From: Allorhizobium borbori
Lineage (GTDB): Bacteria > Pseudomonadota > Alphaproteobacteria > Rhizobiales > Rhizobiaceae
Assembly (NCBI RefSeq): GCF_014196535.1
Contig: NZ_JACIDU010000002.1
Span: 310,001 to 374,000 of the forward strand
DNA: 64,000 nucleotides
Direction of reading: 5' to 3'
Shown one piece after another: positions 1-8,746 of this stretch. The position numbers were made by a program, and so were the translations under genes. The notes beneath the pieces were generated by a model, which worked only from the letters and a program-made list of their open reading frames with translations, was not told the DNA's origin and did no database searches. How positions within the stretch are numbered: position 1 is the first letter of the stretch; the number at the start of each line of letters is the position of its first letter.

Positions 1-600
1 CGTGACCCGCGTCAACACACCCGCCTGTGGCAGGCCGAGCGCCACGGCTGGCAGGATGAGCGCCTTGAAAGCGGGCCAGAACCCCGCCGCCCATCCCGGA
101 AACCCGCCAGCCGGCATGATGCCGAGCGTGGTGGCAAAAACGATGATGAGAATGAGACCCACCCAGAAGCCGGGTACGGCAATGCTGAAATGCGAGAAAA
201 GCCCGACCAGAAAATCCGCAACACTGCTCTTGCGCGATGCCGCCAGAACCCCGAGCGGAATGGCAAGCCCGATGGAAATGGCGAGCGCCAGGATGGCGAG
301 CGGCACCGTGACCTGCAAGCGCTCACCAATCAGCCCCGCCACCGGCACACCGTAGGTGTAGGACGTCCCGAGATCGCCGGTCAGCGCCCCACCCAACCAG
401 TGCAGATAGCGCACGAGAAAGGGCAGATCGAGGCCCATTTCCCGTCGCAGCGCCGCAAGCGTATCGGGACTTGCGGAGGTGCCGAGCATGATTTCGGCGG
501 GATCGCCCGGCAGCACGTCCATGACCGTGAAGATCAGGAACGACACCGCCAGAAGCGTGATGATGAGGCCGCCTGCCCGGCGTGCCAGAACCGCAATCAT
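1..600 (-). CDS. Dpp/Opp-type ABC transporter permease, DppB-like (3' part cut by window edge)
   Basis: Inner-membrane permease of the DppB/OppB family for uptake of dipeptides, oligopeptides or similar solutes. Reading leftward from ATG at 600, the frame stays open for 200 codons to the window edge, so the C-terminus is missing. The N-terminus has one membrane helix (about residues 9-29) followed by the family hallmark LPGDPAEIMLG. Then come a periplasmic stretch ending in LTGDLGTSY and the start of the transport domain, with helices near residues 105-125 and 140-160. It lies 180 bp downstream of a family 5 binding protein gene on the same strand and is probably its partner; the second permease and the ATPases would lie beyond the edge. 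Confidence 0.9.
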   Translation of the reverse strand, partial: MIAVLARRAGGLIITLLAVSFLIFTVMDVLPGDPAEIMLGTSASPDTLAALRREMGLDLPFLVRYLHWLGGALTGDLGTSYTYGVPVAGLIGERLQVTVPLAILALAISIGLAIPLGVLAASRKSSVADFLVGLFSHFSIAVPGFWVGLILIIVFATTLGIMPAGGFPGWAAGFWPAFKALILPAVALGLPQAGVLTRVT

Positions 601-780
601 TCCGTTTTCCCGCTCATTCAGCAGTTTTCATGGTCGATGGGAAAGTCTCTTCCGGCAAGGACAAAGCGGAAGGCTTCGGCGTTCCTCCCTCCCCCCCTTG
701 AGGAGAGAAGGCCGCGGCAGCGGGAGAAGGGTCTCTCAGGCAAAGACCTCAAAGAAGCCCCCTTCCCTTTGCCGGCTGGA

Positions 781-2298
781 TCAGTCCTCCCACTGAACTT
801 CGTTCAGCACGTTGGACGGGATCGGTTCGTTGGCCCAGAGGCCCTTCACCTTGGCGTTCCACACGCCGAGCTTAGGCATCACGAAGAGGTAAAGCGCCGG
901 CACGTCGTTGGCCAGAATGGTCTGCGCCTCGCCGTATAGCTTCGCCTGTTCCGCAGCGTCGGACGTGGCCTGCACCTTGGCCAGCACATCGTTGAAAGCC
1001 GGGTTCTTGTAGTGGAAGTAATAGGGATCGCGGGCATAGATATCGATATCCATCGGCTCGGCATGAGCCACGATGGTCATGTCGTAATCGCCGCCCTTGA
1101 ACACATCCGACACCCACTTGGCCGGAAACTCGGTCGTCTCGATGTTCATCGTCACGCCGATTTCGGCAAACAGCGCCTGCAGGATCTGCGAGGAGCGCTG
1201 CGCATACTGCATCTGGGGTGCCTTGATGGTGAAGGTGAAGCCGTTCGGATAGCCCGCTTCCTTCAAAAGCGCCTTGGCCTTGTCGACATCATAGGCATGG
1301 ACACCGGTCAGATCGACATAGCCGGGATCGTTCGGCGTGTAATGGCTGCCGATCGGCGTGCCGAAGCCCGACCATGCGCCCTCCACCACGGCGGCGCGAT
1401 CCACGGCCATCATAAGCGCCTGGCGCACGCGCTGGTCATCGAAGGGCTTGCGGGCATTGTTCATGCCGGCCACGACCTTGAGTTCGGTATTGCCGATCAC
1501 GACGGAAAGCTTGGCGTCCTTTTCCAGATCCGCAATCAGTTCAGGTGCGCCGAATTCCGGGAACGAATCCACATCACCCGATTTCAGCGCAGCGGCCTGC
1601 GCCTGCGGGTCGGCAATGAAACGGAAGGTCGCGGTTTCCAGCTTCGCGGCCTTGTCCTTGTTCCAGTAGTCCGGATTGCGGACGAGCTCGACCTTGTCGC
1701 CCTTCGCCCAGCTCTTGAACTTGAACGGACCGGTGCCGACCGGTGTCGTCTTGTTGTCGGCGGCCGACCTGGTGCCGACGATGGAGGAAGACGGCCAGCC
1801 GAGCCAGTAGAGAAGGCTGCCGGTGGGCTTGGAAAGCTTGAGCACCAGCGTTTCCGCATCCGGGGCCTCGACGCTTGCGATGGTGGCGAAATAACGCTTC
1901 TGCGGATTGACGGAGTCCGCGCCGCGGGCACGCTCGATGGCCGCCTTCGCGACAGCGGCGTCGAAGGCCTCGCCATCATGGAACTTCACGCCGGTCTGGA
2001 GCTTGAACGTGTAGGTCAGGCCATCGGCGGAAATGTCCCAGCTCCTGGCAAGCTGCGGCTGGATCTTGCCGTCGCGGTCGATGGTCACCAGTCCTTCGAA
2101 AATGTTCTGCCAGGTCACCTGACCGATGGCGACAGGTGCGGCAACCGTCGGATCGAGGCCGGCCGGTTCGACCGCCATGCCAAGCACGAGCGAAGTCTTG
2201 GCCGCTTCGGCAACGCCGGCGCCGGAAACGGCGAGCGCAAGGCCCAGAACCGCATTCCTCACCCATGCACGCGAAGTCGAAATCATTGCACTGGTCAT
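781..2298 (-). CDS. Family 5 (peptide/nickel-type) ABC transporter substrate-binding protein
   Basis: Periplasmic solute-binding protein of the SBP_bac_5 (DppA/OppA) family, 505 residues, the usual length. The signal peptide has a hydrophobic core at about residues 15-30 and an alanine-rich cleavage region near residue 33. Family landmarks include EPAGLDPT, the ISADGLTYTFKLQ block, TPVGTGPFKF and VRQALMMAVDR. The preceding permease fragment on the same strand suggests an SBP-permease-permease-ATPase operon running off the left edge. The ligand cannot be read from sequence; peptides, glutathione or opine-like compounds are all possible. A second ATG four codons downstream (2286) is an alternative start. 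Confidence 0.92.
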   Translation of the reverse strand: MTSAMISTSRAWVRNAVLGLALAVSGAGVAEAAKTSLVLGMAVEPAGLDPTVAAPVAIGQVTWQNIFEGLVTIDRDGKIQPQLARSWDISADGLTYTFKLQTGVKFHDGEAFDAAVAKAAIERARGADSVNPQKRYFATIASVEAPDAETLVLKLSKPTGSLLYWLGWPSSSIVGTRSAADNKTTPVGTGPFKFKSWAKGDKVELVRNPDYWNKDKAAKLETATFRFIADPQAQAAALKSGDVDSFPEFGAPELIADLEKDAKLSVVIGNTELKVVAGMNNARKPFDDQRVRQALMMAVDRAAVVEGAWSGFGTPIGSHYTPNDPGYVDLTGVHAYDVDKAKALLKEAGYPNGFTFTIKAPQMQYAQRSSQILQALFAEIGVTMNIETTEFPAKWVSDVFKGGDYDMTIVAHAEPMDIDIYARDPYYFHYKNPAFNDVLAKVQATSDAAEQAKLYGEAQTILANDVPALYLFVMPKLGVWNAKVKGLWANEPIPSNVLNEVQWED

Positions 2299-2383
2299 GC
2301 CATGCCCCTTCCAGTTTGCCGCAACGGCTGTTCCCTGTCAGCCGTTTTCGGCTTTCGTTGCTGAAACTGTGTCATTGGTTTGG

Positions 2384-2410
2384 CGCACACACAATCGCAA
2401 TTTTGTGTGC
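2384..2410. promoter_or_regulatory. Imperfect dyad upstream of the family 5 SBP gene, possible LysR site
   Basis: An inverted repeat, GCACACA with TGTGTGC as its partner, lies about 90 bp upstream of the substrate-binding protein start, in the 255-bp gap behind the LysR gene. The spacing and AT-rich centre suit a regulator site. Assigning it to the neighbouring LysR protein is inference. Confidence 0.25.
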
Positions 2411-2553
2411 CCCGCGTAGCCGAAACAGCTACACGAGATTACCCCCGGTGCCCACAGGAAATGTAAGGGCGCACGCAACAGGAAACCGGCTCTTTGAGCG
2501 CCGGTCAAAGCATGGTGTTTCACATCAGCCCCGGTGGGGGAACGAACCACGCA

Positions 2554-3453
2554 TCAGCCACCGGCCTTGCGCATGAAGCGTTCGATGAAATCGGCCAGCT
2601 TGTTCGCCGCAAAGGATAGCGGCCTGTCGGGCGCAACGCAAAGTTCCACCGGCGTCCGCACGGCCTTGCCCTCGGTGACGGGCACTGCCGCCATCAACCC
2701 GGCTTCCAGTTCGCGCTTCACCGTCAGCGCCGGCAAAAGTGTAACCGCTGCACCCCGCAAGACCAGTTCGCGCAGCATTTCCAGCGAGCCGGTAACGAAG
2801 ACGGGATCAAGCGACAGACCCTCTGCCGCAAACAGCGCATCGAAAGCCTGCCGCGCGGCAAAACTCTTGTCCGGCAGCGCCAGCGGCAGGGCCGCCAGTT
2901 CAGCCAGCGTAATAGAAGATTGGCCCGCCGCCGGATGCGTGGCCTGCATGATGGCGTCGTACTGGATATCGGAGCGCATCCGCACCTTGACCCCTGACAT
3001 TTTCGGCGAAAACAGCGTAACGGCGATATCGGCCTCGGCGCTGCCCAGCGCTTCCACCGCCGCCCGCGCGCTGGTGATCGTCACTTCGAACCGCAGCTTC
3101 GGATATTTCAGGCAGAACTCGGCCAGAACCGGTGCAATCAGCGTCGCCACCGCCGCGCCGTTGGCATAGATCGAGACATGGCCGCGTTGCAGCCCCTTGA
3201 GATCATCGATCAGCCGGTGAACATGCTCGAGTTCCCGTAGAGTGCGCCCGGCATGGGCGGCGAGAAGCTCTCCCGCCGCCGTGAGCTTGACGCCCCGGTT
3301 GGAGCGTTCGACAAGCTGTGCCCCGAAATGATATTCGAGGTTTTCGATCTGCCGGCTGATGGCGGTCGGCGCAACGTTCAGGTTTTCCGCCGCCGCCCGC
3401 ATGGAGTTCGTGCGCACCAGTTCGTCGAAATACATCAGCGCCCTGAGTTGCAT
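2554..3453 (-). CDS. LysR family transcriptional regulator
   Basis: DNA-binding regulator of 299 residues with a winged helix-turn-helix at about residues 3-62 (NSMRAAAENLNVAPTAISRQ is the recognition region). A LysR effector-binding domain fills the rest. It starts 21 bp after the last ATPase gene of the peptide transporter on the same strand and so could be the final gene of that operon. It also lies 255 bp upstream of the next family 5 binding protein gene. It may control one or both peptide-type transporters; LysR proteins usually respond to a small ligand of the pathway they control. The target is inferred from position only. Confidence 0.9.
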   Translation of the reverse strand: MQLRALMYFDELVRTNSMRAAAENLNVAPTAISRQIENLEYHFGAQLVERSNRGVKLTAAGELLAAHAGRTLRELEHVHRLIDDLKGLQRGHVSIYANGAAVATLIAPVLAEFCLKYPKLRFEVTITSARAAVEALGSAEADIAVTLFSPKMSGVKVRMRSDIQYDAIMQATHPAAGQSSITLAELAALPLALPDKSFAARQAFDALFAAEGLSLDPVFVTGSLEMLRELVLRGAAVTLLPALTVKRELEAGLMAAVPVTEGKAVRTPVELCVAPDRPLSFAANKLADFIERFMRKAGG

Positions 3454-3474
3454 GCCCGAAACTCCATGGAAAGA

Positions 3475-4227
3475 TCAGTCGCGCCGGAAACCCTCGCTGG
3501 CGACAAGAAGCTGACGTGTGTAATCGGCTTCAAAGGCGCGGCTTGTCAATGCCTCCGGCAGAATGGTCTCCACCACTTCGCCGCCCTTCATCACCGCCAG
3601 ACGATCGCACATGTGACTGATGACGCCGAGATCGTGACTGACCATGATGAAGGTCAGGTCGCGGTCGCGACGGGCCTGTTCCAGCAGGTTGAGGATTTCC
3701 GCCTGAATGGACGCATCGAGTGCCGAGGTCGGCTCGTCGAGCAGCAGGATCTTCGGCTCGACAATCAGCGCACGGGCAATGGCGATGCGCTGGCGCTGGC
3801 CACCCGAAAGCTGGTGCGAATAGCGGAAGCGGAACCCGTTACCGAGCCCCACCTCATCCAGCGCGCGCGCAATGCGGGCTTCGGTGTCGGTGAAACCATG
3901 GATTGCCAGCGGCTCCAGCAACAAACGGTCTACTGTCTGGCGCGGATGGAGCGAACCGTAAGGGTCCTGGAACACCATCTGCACCGTGCGATAGAATGTC
4001 TTGTCGCGCCCCTTGGCCGGATAGCTCTTGCCGTTGACCTTGAGGTCACCGGAAACAAAGCTGTTCAGCCCCGCAATCGCACGCAGCAGCGTCGACTTGC
4101 CCGAGCCGGACTCGCCAACGATGCCGAAAGATTCCTTCGGCTGAACAGAAACGCTCACATCCTTGAGGGCGACATATTCATCGAAAATGACCCGCATGTC
4201 GCGGACGGAAACGGCGGGTTCGGTCAT
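3475..4227 (-). CDS. Peptide-type ABC transporter ATP-binding protein, DppF/OppF-like
   Basis: Cytoplasmic ATPase of about 250 residues. It has Walker A GESGSGKST at residues 38-46, signature LSGGQRQRIAIARAL and Walker B ILLLDEPTSALD, followed by the switch histidine in VSHDLGVI. ATG at 4227 is preferred over an in-frame GTG at 4236, because it overlaps the stop of the preceding ATPase gene as ATGA and has GGAG eight bases upstream. The protein ends soon after the ATPase core and lacks most of the C-terminal oligopeptide/HPY extension seen in longer DppF proteins. It acts as a pair with the next ATPase to power the two permeases. Confidence 0.93.
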   Translation of the reverse strand: MTEPAVSVRDMRVIFDEYVALKDVSVSVQPKESFGIVGESGSGKSTLLRAIAGLNSFVSGDLKVNGKSYPAKGRDKTFYRTVQMVFQDPYGSLHPRQTVDRLLLEPLAIHGFTDTEARIARALDEVGLGNGFRFRYSHQLSGGQRQRIAIARALIVEPKILLLDEPTSALDASIQAEILNLLEQARRDRDLTFIMVSHDLGVISHMCDRLAVMKGGEVVETILPEALTSRAFEADYTRQLLVASEGFRRD

Positions 4228-5054
4228 AGGCGCCACTCCGCCTGACGTTCGAGAACCGGCAGCGGATGGCGGTCGGAACCGATGGTCGGCAGGCAGTTGA
4301 GAAGCCCCTTGGTATAGGGATGCTTCGCGTTTCTGAGATCGGCGGACGGCAGTTCCTCCACCACCTTGCCCGCATACATGACGAGCACGCGGTCGCAGAA
4401 GGAGGAAACGAGGCGCAGGTCATGGGAAATGAAGATCAGCCCCATGCCGCGTTCGGCCACCAGCTTGTCGAGGATTTTCAGCACGTCGAGCTGAACCGTC
4501 ACGTCGAGCGCCGAGGTCGGCTCATCGGCGATCAGCAGTTCGGGCCCGCAGACCAGCATCATGGCGATCATGGCGCGCTGCCCCATGCCGCCCGAAACTT
4601 CGTGCGGATAGAGGTCGAAGACGCGCTCCGGATCACGGATCTGCACCGCTTCCAGCATGGCGAGCGCCCGCTGGCGGGCCTCCTTCATCGAAAGCGCTTC
4701 ATGCGTCTTCAGCGTCTCGACAATCTGCCGGCCGATGGTCATCACCGGGTTCAGCGAATATTTCGGGTCCTGAAGGATCATCGCCACCCGCTTGCCGCGG
4801 AGTGTGCGCCGCTCGCGGGGGCTGATCTTCAGCAGGTCGAGACCAGAAAATTGCAGCGTATCGGCGGTGATTTCCGCCTGCGACGGCGTCAGCCCCATGA
4901 TGGCACGACCGGTTTGCGACTTGCCGGAACCGGACTCACCCACGATACCGAGCCGCTCCTTGCCGAGCGTGAAGGATACGCCGCGCACGGCCTCCACCCG
5001 GCCCGTGCGGGTCGGGAAGGTCACTTTCAGATTATCGACGGTCAGAAGCGTCAT
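4224..5054 (-). CDS. Peptide-type ABC transporter ATP-binding protein, DppD/OppD-like
   Basis: ATPase of 276 residues with Walker A GESGSGKS at about residues 39-46, signature VSGGMGQRAMIAMML and Walker B LLIADEPTSALD. The C-terminal HPYTKGLL motif is typical of the oligopeptide/dipeptide branch. ATG at 5054 is chosen because it overlaps the stop of the upstream permease as ATGA; a longer in-frame reading would run into that permease gene. It forms the nucleotide-binding pair with the following ATPase gene in a tightly overlapping operon. Confidence 0.94.
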   Translation of the reverse strand: MTLLTVDNLKVTFPTRTGRVEAVRGVSFTLGKERLGIVGESGSGKSQTGRAIMGLTPSQAEITADTLQFSGLDLLKISPRERRTLRGKRVAMILQDPKYSLNPVMTIGRQIVETLKTHEALSMKEARQRALAMLEAVQIRDPERVFDLYPHEVSGGMGQRAMIAMMLVCGPELLIADEPTSALDVTVQLDVLKILDKLVAERGMGLIFISHDLRLVSSFCDRVLVMYAGKVVEELPSADLRNAKHPYTKGLLNCLPTIGSDRHPLPVLERQAEWRL

Positions 5055-5980
5055 TGTCCCGCCTCCTTCGGATCGAGCGCGTCGCGCAGACCATCCCCCA
5101 GCAGGTTGAAGCCAAGGCTGACGACGAGGATGGCAAAGCCCGGCATGCCGGCGACCCACCATTGATCAAGAATGAAGCGACGGCCGGACGCGATCATCGC
5201 ACCCCATTCCGGCAGCGGCGGCTGGGCGCCGAGACCGAGGAAGCCGAGACCGGCGGCAATCAGGATAATGCCGGCCATGTCGAGCGTCACCCGCACCACC
5301 AGCGAGGAGGTGCAGAGCGGCATGACATGCAGCGTGACGATCCGGATCGGTGATGCGCCCATCAGCTTCACCGCATGGATGAAGTCCGAGTTGCGGAAGG
5401 TCATGGTTTCGGCGCGCGCAATACGCGCATAGGGCGGCCATGAGGTGATGGCGATGGCAAGAATGGCGTTCTCGATGCCGGGGCCGAGGGCCGCAACCAG
5501 CGCCAGCGCCAGAACGAGCTTGGGGAAGGCAAGGAAAATGTCGGTGATGCGCATCAGGACAGCATCCACCCAGCCGCCCGCATAGCCGGCGACAGTGCCG
5601 ACCAGAAGGCCGATGGGAGCGGCGATGATCGCCACCAGAATGATGACCATCAGCGTCAACCGCGAACCGTAGATGAGACGCGAGAGAATATCGCGACCCT
5701 GATCGTCGGTGCCGAGGATGTAGCCTTCGGCGCCCGGCGGCAGCAGGCGGGCATAGCGCAGATCGCCCTGCGTCGGATCATGCGGTGCCAGTTGACCGGC
5801 GAAGACCGCAACGACGATCAGTCCCAGAATGATCAGAAGACCGGCCAGCGCCAGCCGGTTTTCCGAAAACCGGCGCCAGATGACATAGGCGCGGCCGAGC
5901 CGGGCCTGACGCCGCGAAGCCGGGCGGTCGGACAGGAGCCATTCGCGCAGCGAAGGCGAGCTATTTACGGTTCCGCTCAT
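5051..5980 (-). CDS. Peptide-type ABC transporter permease, DppC-like
   Basis: Inner-membrane permease of 309 residues. The N-terminal cytoplasmic tail is followed by the first helix (LALAGLLIILGLIVVAVFAG), a periplasmic segment with the family motif GTDDQGRDILSRLIYGSR, and about five more helices. It carries an EAA-type loop (ARAETMTFRNSDFIHAVKLMG). ATG at 5980 overlaps the stop of the DppB-like gene (ATGA), and the stop overlaps the next ATPase start in the same way, so translation of the whole operon is probably coupled. It pairs with the DppB-like permease to form the channel. Confidence 0.94.
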   Translation of the reverse strand: MSGTVNSSPSLREWLLSDRPASRRQARLGRAYVIWRRFSENRLALAGLLIILGLIVVAVFAGQLAPHDPTQGDLRYARLLPPGAEGYILGTDDQGRDILSRLIYGSRLTLMVIILVAIIAAPIGLLVGTVAGYAGGWVDAVLMRITDIFLAFPKLVLALALVAALGPGIENAILAIAITSWPPYARIARAETMTFRNSDFIHAVKLMGASPIRIVTLHVMPLCTSSLVVRVTLDMAGIILIAAGLGFLGLGAQPPLPEWGAMIASGRRFILDQWWVAGMPGFAILVVSLGFNLLGDGLRDALDPKEAGQ

Positions 5981-7041
5981 CGGCTGGTCCTCGGGTCGAG
6001 CAAGCGGTACAGGATGTCCGACAGGACATTGATGCCGATGAACACGGCGCCAATGATGATCGTGCCGCCGAGAACGGCATTCATGTCGGCATTCTGCAAC
6101 GAATTGGTAATGTAGAGGCCAAGGCCCGGCCAGGAGAAGATGGTTTCGGTGAGAACCGAACCTTCCAGCAGGCTGGCATAGGACAGCGCGATCACGGTAA
6201 TCAGCGGCACGGCGGCATTGCGCAGCGCGTGGAACCAGATGATCCGCGCTTCGGACAGGCCCTTGGCACGGGCGGCGATGACATATTCCTGGCTCAACTC
6301 GTTGAGCATGAAGGAACGCGTCATGCGGCTGATATAGGCAAGCGACACATAGCCCAGAAGCGACGCGGGCAGGATGATGTGGCGGAACACGTCCCAGAAG
6401 ATTTCCCACTCGCCCTGCATGATCGCATCGATCAGGAAGAAACCGGTCACGGGCGTGAAGGTGTATTCATAGACGATATCGATACGCCCCGGAAAAGCCA
6501 CCCATTGCAGCTTGGCGTAGAAGAACACCAGCGACAGCAGGCCAAGCCAGAAGATCGGCACGGAATAGCCGATCAGGCCGATCAGCCGCACCAGTTGGTC
6601 GATCAGCGACCCGCGCTTCACGGCGGCCAGCACGCCGAGCGGCACGCCGAACATGGCGCCGATGATGGTGCCGACCGTGGCAAGCTCGACCGTCGCCGGA
6701 AACACGCGCTTGATGTCTTCCATCACCGGATGGGTCGTCAGCACCGAAGTACCGAAATCGCCTGTCAACGCCTGCTTGAGATAGATAAAGAACTGCTGCC
6801 ACAGCGGCAGATTGAGGCCGAGTTCCTCACGAACGCGCTCAACGACATGGGCAGGTGCACGGTCGCCGACAATGGCGAGCGCGGGATCGATCGGCACGAC
6901 GCGACCGATGAAGAACGTTATGGCCAAAAGGCCGAGAAACGTCGTGACGACCGTCACCAGAAACCCGAGAACGGACCAAAGGCGACGAGAGGCACGGCTT
7001 CTGCCGTGCCTCCCCTTTACGATGGGTGTTGCGGTGCTCAA
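5977..7041 (-). CDS. Peptide-type ABC transporter permease, DppB-like
   Basis: Inner-membrane permease of about 354 residues. It opens with a strong helix (residues about 24-46), then VVPIDPALAIVGDRAP, the LTGDFGTSVLT block and several helices. The conserved EAA loop is ELSQEYVIAARAKGLSEARI. No ATG fits. Two in-frame TTG codons occur at 7047 and 7041, and GGAAAG lies seven bases before the one at 7041, so that is preferred. It follows the binding protein gene by about 15 bp and overlaps the DppC-like gene by ATGA. The internal insertion around YEYTFTPVTGFF is typical of longer DppB relatives. Confidence 0.92.
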   Translation of the reverse strand: MSTATPIVKGRHGRSRASRRLWSVLGFLVTVVTTFLGLLAITFFIGRVVPIDPALAIVGDRAPAHVVERVREELGLNLPLWQQFFIYLKQALTGDFGTSVLTTHPVMEDIKRVFPATVELATVGTIIGAMFGVPLGVLAAVKRGSLIDQLVRLIGLIGYSVPIFWLGLLSLVFFYAKLQWVAFPGRIDIVYEYTFTPVTGFFLIDAIMQGEWEIFWDVFRHIILPASLLGYVSLAYISRMTRSFMLNELSQEYVIAARAKGLSEARIIWFHALRNAAVPLITVIALSYASLLEGSVLTETIFSWPGLGLYITNSLQNADMNAVLGGTIIIGAVFIGINVLSDILYRLLDPRTSR

Positions 7042-7056
7042 GGCCAATCTTTCCGA

Positions 7057-8697
7057 TCAGTCCTTGGAGACCGTGTTCACGAAGTTGGTGTCGAAGCTCG
7101 GGCCAAGCTTGAAGCCCTTGAGCTTCTTGCTGTAGCCGGCCACTTCGACCTGCTGGAAGATGTTCACGAACGGACCATCGGCCAGAACCTTCTTCTGCAG
7201 GTCTTCATAGATCGCAGCGCGCTTGGCGGCATCGGTTTCCAGAAGCGCCGACTGCGTTTCCTTCGTCAGTTCCGGAATATCCCAGGCATTGCGCCAGGCC
7301 AGCGTCTTGGTCTTGGCATCGTCGGCATTGTTCGGGTTCGACGAGAAGGTTTCGGCGTTGGAGTTCGGATCGAAATAGTCCGAGCCCCACTGGCCGATAT
7401 AGAGATCGTGCTGGCGGGCGCGATACTTGGTCAGCGTCTGCTTGCCGTCACCCGGAATGATGTCGACCTTGATGCCGGCCTGCGCCGCCGTCTGCTGGAA
7501 GCTTTCGGCAATGCCCGTCACCGGCTGCGTGTTGCGCACGTCGAAGGAAACGGTGAAGCCGTCCTTCAGGCCGGCCTTCGCCAGCAGCTCCTTGGCCTTG
7601 GCCACGTCGAACTTGTAGGGGTTTTCGTTCAGCGCACCAAGCTGGCCCTTCGGCAGGAAGGTCTGATGGATTTCGCCGATGCCCTTGATGATGGTTTCGC
7701 CGATGGCGTCGTAATCGACCAGGTACTTGAAGGCTTCACGCACTTCCGGCTTGGCCAGGTTGGCGTTCTTCTGGTTCAGGCTGATGTAATAGATCGTGCC
7801 CTTCGGTGCAGACGTTGTGGCAAGACCGTCCTTCTTGCTCACAGCGGCCAGATCGCCCGGCTCCAGGTTGCGCGCAATGTCGATATCGCCGGTTTCAAGG
7901 GCGAGGCGCTGCGTGGCGCTTTCCTTCATGTAGCGATAGATGACGCGCTTCAACTTCGGCTTTTCACCGAAGTAATTCGGATTGGCTTCCATGACGACGG
8001 CTTCATTGGCCTTCCAGGCCAGAACCTTGTACGGGCCGGAACCGGCATAACCGGTCTTCAGGAATTCGTTGCCGAAGTCGGTGTCATACTTGTATTCGGC
8101 GGTCGGCGTGACCGGCTTGGCCTTGGAAACGACCAGCTTCTTGTCAACGACCGAGGCGACCGTGGAAGTCAGCACGTTGAGCACGAAGCTCGGCGCATAG
8201 GGCTTGTCGACGGTCAGCGTAAAGGTCAGCTCGTCGGCGGCCTTGGCCTTTTCCGTCACGTTGTCGCCGGTCAGGCCAAACTGCGTGAGAAGGAATGCGG
8301 GCGACTTGTCGAGCTTGACGGCGCGTTCGAAGGAATAGGCCACGTCTTCGGCGGTGATCGGGTTGCCGGACGCGAACTTCAGGCCCGGTTTCAGCTTGAA
8401 TGTATAAGTCAGCTTGTCGTCGGAAATGGTCCAGCTATCGGCCAGCTCATTCACCACTTCCGAGGTCTTGTCCGGATTCAGGCGAACGAGAAGATTGTAG
8501 CTGTTGGCCGTCACTTCGGCAGTCGAAAGCTCGAAGGCTTCGGCCGGGTCGATGGAAATGATGTCGTCAATGGCAAAGCCGATCACCAGCGTATCGGCCG
8601 GGGACGCTGCAAAAGCCTGCGGCGCAAGGGACATCACCATGGTGACACCAGCGCCAGCCAGCAGCATTCGCATTGTTTTACCGGAAAGCATGTTCAT
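7057..8697 (-). CDS. Family 5 ABC transporter substrate-binding protein of the complete peptide operon
   Basis: Periplasmic SBP_bac_5 protein, about 546 residues from the chosen ATG. The signal peptide has a hydrophobic core (MLLAGAGVTMVMSLAPQAF) ending in AFA-A. Landmarks are SIDPAEAFE, TYTFKLKPGLKFASGNP and GSGPYKVLAWKAN. A G-rich Shine-Dalgarno lies eight bases before ATG 8697; ATG 8703 is nearly as good. It is the first transporter gene after the M19 dipeptidase (50-bp gap), which suggests peptide-like ligands. It is only a distant relative of the binding protein at 781-2298, so the two systems probably differ in substrate. Confidence 0.92.
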   Translation of the reverse strand: MNMLSGKTMRMLLAGAGVTMVMSLAPQAFAASPADTLVIGFAIDDIISIDPAEAFELSTAEVTANSYNLLVRLNPDKTSEVVNELADSWTISDDKLTYTFKLKPGLKFASGNPITAEDVAYSFERAVKLDKSPAFLLTQFGLTGDNVTEKAKAADELTFTLTVDKPYAPSFVLNVLTSTVASVVDKKLVVSKAKPVTPTAEYKYDTDFGNEFLKTGYAGSGPYKVLAWKANEAVVMEANPNYFGEKPKLKRVIYRYMKESATQRLALETGDIDIARNLEPGDLAAVSKKDGLATTSAPKGTIYYISLNQKNANLAKPEVREAFKYLVDYDAIGETIIKGIGEIHQTFLPKGQLGALNENPYKFDVAKAKELLAKAGLKDGFTVSFDVRNTQPVTGIAESFQQTAAQAGIKVDIIPGDGKQTLTKYRARQHDLYIGQWGSDYFDPNSNAETFSSNPNNADDAKTKTLAWRNAWDIPELTKETQSALLETDAAKRAAIYEDLQKKVLADGPFVNIFQQVEVAGYSKKLKGFKLGPSFDTNFVNTVSKD

Positions 8698-8746
8698 TTT
8701 CATTTCCCCCTGTTTGGATTGTGAGAACCGGAAAGGTATAGTCATA

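Noticed and set aside
601-780. Pyrimidine/purine-rich stretch (CTCCCTCCCCCCC and GGGAGAAGGG) that looks like a rhizobial intergenic repeat
   Set aside because: Only one copy with weak similarity to a run near 11.14 kb; I cannot show that it is a repeat family from this window.
6229-8724. Long plus-strand open frame (831 codons) opposite the DppB-like and binding-protein genes
   Set aside because: Antisense to two clear genes; histidine/arginine/glycine-rich translation typical of high-GC shadow frames; no ribosome site or domain.
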